NCBI GenBank assembly: GCA_021604865.1 | Contig: BQJU01000019.1 | Span: 49,506 to 113,505, forward strand | Reading direction: 5' to 3' | Source: Saprospiraceae bacterium | Lineage (GTDB): Bacteria; Bacteroidota; Bacteroidia; Chitinophagales; Saprospiraceae | Length of the DNA stretch: 64,000 bases | Shown here: positions 16,336 through 24,700 of the stretch, piece by piece | Layout: every line of letters begins with the position of its first letter | Numbering within the stretch: the first letter of the stretch is position 1 | Position numbers and translations under genes: made by a program | Notes under the pieces: generated by a model | Seen by the model: the letters and a program-made list of their open reading frames with translations, nothing else | Told to the model about the DNA's origin: nothing | Databases searched by the model: none

Positions 16336-17082
16336 ATGGAAACAGTAATCTCCATCAATGGCCTTTCTGTCTCTTATGAGCGCAAGCGAGTGCTTACCAA
16401 TATCTATCTTGAAATTGAGGCTGGTAAAGTTTATGGTCTAATCGGCCCAAACGGCGCTGGAAAATCCACCTTATTTAAAGCCATTCTCGGTCTGGTAGAT
16501 ACCAATTCCGGAAATGTGTCCGTTATGGGGAAACCCATTGAAAAAATGCGTAAACAATTGGTTTATGTACCTCAAACCAGTGAAGTAGATTGGAATTTCC
16601 CCGCCACGGTATTTGATATCGTACTTATGGGGCGATACCCGCATAAAAAATTGTTCCAGAAGCTTGATCAGCACGATCATGAACTGGCTATAGAAGCCTT
16701 AAATAAATTAGGTATTGAACACCTCAAGGAACGCCAAATCGGAGAATTGTCCGGCGGCCAGCAACAAAGAGTTTTCCTGGCTAGAACCCTTTGCCAGGGA
16801 GCAGATATTTTTCTATTGGATGAACCCTTTGTCGGTGTAGATATTACTACGGAAGAAAAAATTATCGATCTCCTCAAGGAATTGTCCCAACAAGGAAAAA
16901 CCATTCTGGTTATTCATCACGATCTCTCCTCTGTCACCGAATATTTTGACCGGGTGATTCTGCTCAATCAAAGACTCATTGCTGCAGGTGATACGGACAT
17001 TACTTTTACAGAAGAAAATATTGCCATCACCTACCGCAGTCAGCTGCCAATTTTACATCAAACAGGGTTGTTAGGTAAATAA
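16336..17082 (+). CDS. Metal ABC transporter ATP-binding protein
   Basis: A 248-residue nucleotide-binding subunit of a ZnuC/MntB-like importer. Seen are Walker A GPNGAGKST (38-46), the Q-loop YVPQTSEVDWNFP, the signature LSGGQQQR, Walker B IFLLDEPFVG, and the switch His in VIHHDL. It starts 4 bp after the binding-protein stop, so translation is probably coupled. Normally the membrane permease gene follows directly; here the next gene is convergent and starts at the adjacent base, so the permease is missing from the operon. Confidence 0.93.
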   Translation: METVISINGLSVSYERKRVLTNIYLEIEAGKVYGLIGPNGAGKSTLFKAILGLVDTNSGNVSVMGKPIEKMRKQLVYVPQTSEVDWNFPATVFDIVLMGRYPHKKLFQKLDQHDHELAIEALNKLGIEHLKERQIGELSGGQQQRVFLARTLCQGADIFLLDEPFVGVDITTEEKIIDLLKELSQQGKTILVIHHDLSSVTEYFDRVILLNQRLIAAGDTDITFTEENIAITYRSQLPILHQTGLLGK

Positions 17083-18297
17083 TTATGTACGGCTAATTTT
17101 TTGAATGCTTTTGAAAAATTGGTCTATTTCAGCTTCCGCGGTATATGCAGAAATACCTACTCTAGTCACACCACCAGCCTCCAGAAGTCCCAAAATTTCT
17201 ATCCCGCGCAAAGCGTAGAAATGGCCATCCCAGGCAAAGATATTATCAACAGCCAGGGCCTGGCAGACCTCAAGAGGTGTCTTTTGGGATATGGTAAAAG
17301 AAATAGTTGGCGCACGTTGATTCACCTCCATATCAGGACCGATAATGGTTATGCCATTTATTGTCGATAATTCCCGGTACATTTTTTTGGCCAGCCCGCG
17401 CTCATGTTCCCGTATTTGATGCATAGCAGACACCAGTTTCGCCCTCAATAAATCACCTTTGCCCAATGATGCAATAAAATCAATAGCGGCATTTACGCCT
17501 GCTATTGCAGCGTGGTTGAGTGTACCCGTTTCAATACTATAGGGGGCATGTTGATCTGTAGTACGCAACCGATCTGGCTGTATGCGATCCAACAAGCCCG
17601 GACGGCTATACAAAATGCCGACATGGGGCCCATAAAACTTGTAGGCAGAGCAAAGCAAAAAATCACATCCAATAGCTTGCACATCTATGGAAAAATGAGG
17701 CGCATAATGCACCGCATCGACCACCAACCAAGTGCCGTAACGATAGGACAATTGGCGTGCCAATTGCAGGTCATTTACTGTTCCAGTCAGGTTTGAAGCA
17801 TACCCCATAGCCAATACGCGAGTACGTTCGTTGATTTTGGCTTCCATGTCATCGTAATCGAGCGTTCCATTGGGCTTTAGCCTTACTTCCCTGACGATGA
17901 TACCTTTTTCGCGCAAACAAAGCCAGGGGCCCCGATTGGCTTCATGGTCCAACTGAGTGATGAGTACTTCATCCCCTGGCTGCAAACTTCGGCCGATGGC
18001 CCGGCTCAAGGAATAACACAGGGAGGTCATATTTTGTCCAAAAGAAATACAAGAGGCCGATGGTGCTCCTAAAAAGGCAGCTGCCTTAGACCTGGTATCT
18101 GCCATCATCACATCGGTTTCCTTAGTTGTTAGAAAACTCCCGTGTGTATTGGCGTTGCATTGCCGATAATACTGGCTGATCGCATCAATAACTTCTTCCG
18201 GAACCTGAACCCCTGCAGGTCCGTCCAGAAAAACCAGCGGCTTCCCCTGTTCTATTCGGCGGAGCGCCGGAAATCGGTTTCTAAATTGTTGATTCAT
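17083..18297 (-). CDS. Class V aminotransferase, cysteine desulfurase-like, lacking the catalytic cysteine
   Basis: A 404-residue PLP enzyme of fold type I. The PLP lysine is Lys220 in CSAYKFYGPHVG; other conserved segments are LDGPAGVQVP, QLDHEANRGPW and VVDAVHYAPH. It fits the cysteine-desulfurase-like subfamily (VC1184 type). In SufS-type enzymes a Cys lies in a loop like SGHHCAQP; the equivalent here reads WDGHFYALRG, with Tyr instead of Cys. Persulfide formation is therefore unlikely, and a lyase, epimerase or other PLP reaction is more probable. Its stop abuts the ATPase gene with no spacer. Confidence 0.85.
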   Translation of the reverse strand: MNQQFRNRFPALRRIEQGKPLVFLDGPAGVQVPEEVIDAISQYYRQCNANTHGSFLTTKETDVMMADTRSKAAAFLGAPSASCISFGQNMTSLCYSLSRAIGRSLQPGDEVLITQLDHEANRGPWLCLREKGIIVREVRLKPNGTLDYDDMEAKINERTRVLAMGYASNLTGTVNDLQLARQLSYRYGTWLVVDAVHYAPHFSIDVQAIGCDFLLCSAYKFYGPHVGILYSRPGLLDRIQPDRLRTTDQHAPYSIETGTLNHAAIAGVNAAIDFIASLGKGDLLRAKLVSAMHQIREHERGLAKKMYRELSTINGITIIGPDMEVNQRAPTISFTISQKTPLEVCQALAVDNIFAWDGHFYALRGIEILGLLEAGGVTRVGISAYTAEAEIDQFFKSIQKISRT

Positions 18298-18721
18298 ATC
18301 ATTAAATTTAGCAATTCTGATTGTTAAGACCTATATAAATCTTTACATTCCAGAGAAAAATTATTAGTTTAGTAAATTATAAATGATGTTTTTTATAACT
18401 TTACATAAATAATGGGTATCCCCTCTATCCATTGGCTGAGAATCCCTTCTGAATAAATCAGCTGCTTTTTTCATCTACCCTGACAAAGAAATAACAAAAG
18501 GTACGACCTCTCTTGTTATGAGGAGTTGTTATTTCTACCTGTTTCACCTTGAGCCTCTTCACATTTCTCTGGTTAAGTGATGCTTTTTTCTAAGATTTGA
18601 CTTAGGAAATAACTTAGCGTAATCAGTGTATGTGACGTTACTGTAATAGCAATGATGACTTTCGGGGTCTACCATAAGTCTAAACATATTACACTCTCAT
18701 TCTACGAGATAAATCAGAACC
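18298..18721 (+). promoter_or_regulatory. Long upstream region of the giant adhesin gene with a stem-loop
   Basis: There is no gene in this 424-bp stretch. GAAATAACAA (18488-18497) pairs perfectly with TTGTTATTTC (18536-18545), with an inner CCTC/GAGG pairing, forming a 58-nt stem-loop. It may be a leader structure or a terminator-like element of the adhesin transcript. No full -33/-7 promoter is recognised; CTAAGATTTG near 18592 is a weak variant. Confidence 0.45.
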
Positions 18722-21700
18722 ATGAATATGAGCAAAACATTTACACTCAATTTTTACGTGTTATTTTTCTTTCTCGGACTCACACAAACACTACAAGGCC
18801 AGATGGTTTGGCCGGGAGACATTAACAACAGCGGAAAGGTCACAGGCACCGACCTATTATATTGGGGAGTTGCCTACAATGCTGTCGGTCCTCAACGACC
18901 AAATGCATCGAGTACCTGGCAAGCACAACCAATGGGAACTGCTTGGGGGCAAACCCTGCCTAACGGCCTTAATTATGCCTATGTTGATGCCGACGGAAAC
19001 GGTAAAATCAGCGATGCTGATATGACAAATGGCATCGAAGAAAATTTTCACCAGATCCATGGCTTCGTAGCTCCGGATAACTTTCCCGGTGAGGGCATTT
19101 GGGGTATTAATCCATTACTCAGCCTAAATACTCCTGTGGATCAGGTAACGCCGGGCACTCAAATCGATTTTGAGGTCCGTTTGGGAACCAACGCCCTGCC
19201 TGTGTCAAATTTTTACGGTATCGTTTTCACGATAAACTATTCCAGCCAGTTAATACAGGGCACGCCTACTTTTGAAAAAGCACCCAATTGGTGGATTTCC
19301 CCTGCAGCCGGCAGTGCCCGGTTTATGACTCACCACAATGCAGATGAAGGCACCCTGGAAGTGGCGATTACCCGCATCAACCAAACCAACATTTCCGGAT
19401 CAGGTGTAATTGGTACTTTCTCTGTCACTATTGCCAATATTAATGCGTCAAATTTACCTGCCCAACTTGAGGTGATCCTTGATGATATGATGGTAGTTGA
19501 CAATCAAATGAACGTTACCCGACTTGCTGCTGGTAATATCCGCGTTGGTATTAGTGGTTCACTCACCACAACGGATTGTCCGACGTTTGTTGATCCGGTT
19601 TGTACCCCCAATGGGGTAACCTACCTCAACAGCTGTTGGGCAGAGGCTGATGGCCAAAGTGTCTATACCAGTGGTACTTGTTTCGGTGATTGTATAGATC
19701 CATGGGCTATTGATGCTGTGCCTGATTGTGATGACAATTATGAGCCGGTTTGTGGTTGTAACGGTGTTACCTATATTAATGAGTGTTATGCCGAGGAAGC
19801 TGGTTTATTGAGCTTTACTCCTGGCCCTTGTAACGGAAATAGCAACTGCTACGAACCCACATTGGTATTGACCAGTGCAGGAACAGAACTCAATGAAGAT
19901 AATGGTGAAATTTCTATCATTTGCCCAACCAATTACCAGCCGGTTTGTGGTTGCAATGATGTAACGTATAACAATGCCTGTGAAGCAGAAGCTAGTGGGA
20001 TTTCCTTTTATACACAAGGTATCTGCAACAATAATTGTGTAGATGCCAGTGAAATGGACCCCGATGCCGTTTGTCCAACGGTTTACGATCCAGTTTGTGG
20101 CTGCAATGGTGTAACTTATTCCAATGAATGTTTCGCCGATGCGGCTGGTGTGCTCTCCTACACCTCAGGGCCATGTGGCGGAACGTCACCCTGGTGTGCA
20201 GAAGCTATACCAATCCAGTGTGGTGATTTCCTGAACTTTGAAACTTCGATTGGATTTGGCAACCAAATCACTAACTATCCGGGATGTTCGCCCTATGCTT
20301 TCTTGGGGCCTGAAAAGGTTTATGTATTAAACAAAACAACTGCCGGAGATTTGCAAATTGGATTGGAAATTATCACTCCTTCCCTTGACCTTGACCTTTT
20401 CTTACTAACTGGTGACTGTAATCAAGTCACTTGTCTTCGTTCCAGTACAACAAATAACCTGATAACGAATAACGAAGGAATCATCCTAGAAGACGCTCCA
20501 ATTGGTATCTATTATATCGTGGTAGATGGACAATTCCCTATTGCTGCAGGCGCCTATCGCATGGAGGTCAATTGTGGATATCTCGATTGTTCTGATGCTC
20601 AGGCATTGACCTGTGGCCAAACTTATCAGGGCAACAATATCAATGGAAATGACGATGTTTCTCTTTATGGGTGTGGCAATGTACTCAATGTAGAAAACAA
20701 TGGCCCTGAAGTGGTACATACCTTCACCGTGACCAGTGCCGGGCCGGTAGATATTTATCTAAACAACCTTTCTGCCAATTTGGAACTATTTCTACTTCGG
20801 TCCTGCGACCGGGGAGATTGTATAGATTACAGTCAGAATTCCGGAAACGGCAACGAACATATTAATGCCTATCTCTCTCCAGGTACTTATTATGTTGTTG
20901 TTGACGGTTATAATGGCGCCACCAGTAATTATAATTTACTGGTAAATTGTACCTCCTACTGTAATTTTGGGCTGGAAGATGCAGATGTTACTTCTGCTGA
21001 TTGTGGTCATTCAAATGGTAGTATAACCGTTTCTTCATGGGGCGGAAACCCGGGCTTTCTGGTCTATTATTCAGGGCCGGTTTCCGGAAGTTTTTATACT
21101 CAAAGTAATACCAGCACCATCCATAATTTACCTGCCGGAACCTATACAGTGACCAAGGTAGATGCTAACGGTTGTGTAGATACGATTACCGTATTAGTAC
21201 CCGGCAATGGAGGATTAGAAGTCTATCTTTCCGATTCAAATGCTTCTTGTGGCTCCGGAGGGTCTATTGCCGTTAATATTCTGAATGGCCAGGCTCCTTA
21301 TACCGTTTATGTATCGGGTACCGTCAATACGACCCTGACCTCATATACCTCTTCATTTAATATTCCGAACTTACCCGCCGGGCCTTATACCATACAGGTC
21401 ATTGATGCTTATGGCTGTTCTTCCTACCACACTATAACTATTGATCAAAGTGGAGGATCTTTCAATTTCAATGGTACTCCTTATGGTGGCGATTGTGGAG
21501 AATTGGGTTATATTCATATTGAAACCTGGGGTGGTGGTGGTCCATTCAACATTCATGTTGCTGGTCCGGTAAGTGGATCCGCGACTTCCAATAGTCCAAG
21601 TTTTAATATCATCAACCTACCAGGTGGCACTTATACTGTTACCGTCGAAGCGGGCAATGGGTGTGCTCATTCGGAAATTATCATTGTACCCGGTGGAGGC

Positions 21701-24700
21701 AGTCTTGATGTGTCGGCTACAACAAACCCCGGCTCATGTACGCAGCCCGGCTCAATAACGATCAATATTGATGGCGGATCTCCTGCTTACACCGTCAGTT
21801 GGAGCGGTCCGGTAAATGGTTCTCAAGTAACCAATAATGCTACCTACGTAATTAACAATTTACCTTCAGGTTATTATTCCATTACCGTTGAAGATGGCAG
21901 TGGCTGTTCTGATTACCAGGTCGTTTCGCTTGAAAATGAAAGTGGGTCATTAGCCCTTTATGTGATTCCATTACCCGGCGACTGCGGTCAGTATGGCGCA
22001 CTATGGCTAGATATCGTTCACGGTGCTGGGCCTTATCACTTAACCTGGAGCGGTCCGGTTTCTGGATCTACAACTACTTACAATCTTGGATTGGACATTC
22101 CCAATCTACCTTGTGGTACTTATACCCTTACACTTACTGACAATAATAACTGTACAACGATACAAACAGTCATACTCCCCTGTGGTGGTGACCTGGATGT
22201 AGATGTGTCGGCCACACCAGGTGATTGTGGTCAGCCAGGCTCGATTTCCGTACACGTTAGTGGCGGAGAACCCAACTATCTTATCAGTTGGAGTGGTCCA
22301 AGTTCGGGTTCCGTTCTTGTCAATTCATCGAATTACGTTATTCCAAATTTGCCTTCAGGCAATTATACCATTAATGTCACTGATGCCAATGGCTGTACAG
22401 ATAGTGATGCTATTACCCTCAACAATGCTGAAGGAGGTTCGCTTTCATTAGAGGCAGAACCCTTAAGTGGCAATTGTAACCAATTGGGAGGAATCTGGCT
22501 CGATATCATTGGTGGAAGTGCACCGTATTATGTCAGTTGGACGGGTCCTCAAAACGGATCTCAAACCACAAATAATAACGGCCTGGCAATTCAGAACTTG
22601 CCTGCGGGTAACTATGTGGTGTCAGTAACTGATTATCATGATTGCTCCGGCTCCGTTACGGTTTATGTTTCTGTGGAAGAAAGTGATCTATACATCAGTT
22701 CGGATGCTGTTAATGGCGTATGTGGACAGAATGGTTCAATATGGATAGACATTTATGGGAGCACTGGTCCTTATACGATTACCTGGACCGGTCCAAGTTC
22801 AGGTTCTGTAACCATTAATGAAGATTATTACAATATTCCAAACCTGCCTGGCGGTGACTATTCGATTACCGTCACAGATGGGGTTGGTTGTTCAGTATCT
22901 CGCACCCATAATATTTACATCTATGAAAGTGACCTGTATATCAGCGCCGATGTAGTTAATGGCGTTTGTGGTCAATACGGTTCGATCTGGATCGATATAT
23001 ACCAAAGTGAAGGGCCCTATACCATTAGTTGGATTGGCCCCGTGTCCGGATCAGTGACCATTAATGTAGATTATTATAGCATTCAAAACCTGCCTGGTGG
23101 TAGCTATTCTATTACCGTTACAGATGGCGATGGTTGTTCGGTCACACAAACTCGTTCGGTTTACATTTACGAAAGTGATTTGTATATCAGCACGGATGCG
23201 AGCAATGGGGAGTGTGGACAAAATGGATCGATTTGGGTAGATATTTACGACAGTGAAGGGCCTTACACCATCAGTTGGTCTGGGCCTGTTTCCGGATCGG
23301 TAACCATCACGGAAGATTATTACAGCATTCCAAATCTGCCCGGTGGTGATTATATAGTGACGGTCACGGATGACAATGGCTGTTCTGTTTCTAATAGCCT
23401 CAATATTTACATTTACGAAAGTGATTTGTATATCAGTGCCGATGTAGTCAATGGTGAATGTGGACAAAATGGAGCCATTTGGATTGATATTTATCAAAGC
23501 GAGGGCCCTTATACCATTAGCTGGGTAGGACCTGTTTCCAATTCCGTAACCATCACGGAAGATTATTACAGCATTCCAAACCTGCCAGCAGGTACTTACT
23601 CCATTACCGTTACCGATGGTAATGGCTGTTCAGTTGGTCAAACACGAACTGTTTTCATTTACGAAAGTGACCTATACATCAGCACGGATGCCAGCAATGG
23701 CATTTGTGGCCAAAATGGGTCGATCTGGGTGGACATTTACGACAGTGAAGGGCCATATACCATCAGCTGGTCCGGCCCTGTTTCCGGTTCAGTGACGATC
23801 ACTGAAGACTATTATAACATCCCGGATCTACCAGGTGGAGATTACACCGTAACCGTTACTGACGGCAATGGTTGTTCTGTTTCTGATACCCTCAATATTT
23901 ACATTTATGATGGTGATGTGGAAATCCATGCCTCTTTGATTTACAATGAGTGTGGTCAATACAATACGATTTGGGTGGACATTATTGGCGGGGAAGGTCC
24001 TTATATTATTATGTGGACCGGCCCTGAATCAGGAACAGAGACCCCTCCAGGTAACAGTCTTGAAATTATGGACTTGCCTCCGGGCACTTATACCATCAAA
24101 GTTACCGATGTCAATGGTTGTATGGATACCGTAGAGATTACCGTTTATCCGGCGCCGATGGAAATGTTGCATCTGACTGTTGTCAATGGACTTTGCGGTG
24201 AAAATGGTGCTATTGAAGTAACCATTACCGGCGGCACTCCTGATTATCAGATAGGATGGGCAGGGCCGTCTTCTGGCTCAACAACGATCAGTGATACTTC
24301 CTATACCATAAGCGATTTACCTGCGGGTAATTATACGGTTACCCTTCAGGATGCCAATGGTTGTACGGATGTAGAGGTAGCTGTACTGACCAATGCCGAA
24401 AATAGTGTCGACATTTATACGACCGGCACCAATGGTATTTGTGATGAAAACGGATCAATTGACGTAGAGATCAGCGGAGGTTCACCAAGCTATACCATCA
24501 ACTGGTCGGGACCTGAATCGGGTTCTACAACAGTGAATACATCAGAATATGAAATTCCTGATTTACCTTCAGGTACTTATACCATTACCGTAGAAGATGC
24601 GAATGGTTGTGTAGATAGCAGTACCGAAATCATAACCGTTGCTGAAAATAACATTGAAGTCGTTGGTGTAGCAACAATTGGCGACTGTGGCGAGGATGGA

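Noticed and set aside
18415..18475. TPP riboswitch-like string (GGCTGAGAATCCCTTCTGAA)
   Set aside because: It recalls the CTGAGA and ACCCTTTGAACCTGA parts of the thi-box, but the second conserved half (GATCTGGATAATGCCAGCG type) is missing and the next gene is an adhesin.
23051..23497. Minus-strand frame of 148 codons inside the adhesin repeats
   Set aside because: It is an antisense shadow created by the repeats; the plus-strand frame has clear domain structure.
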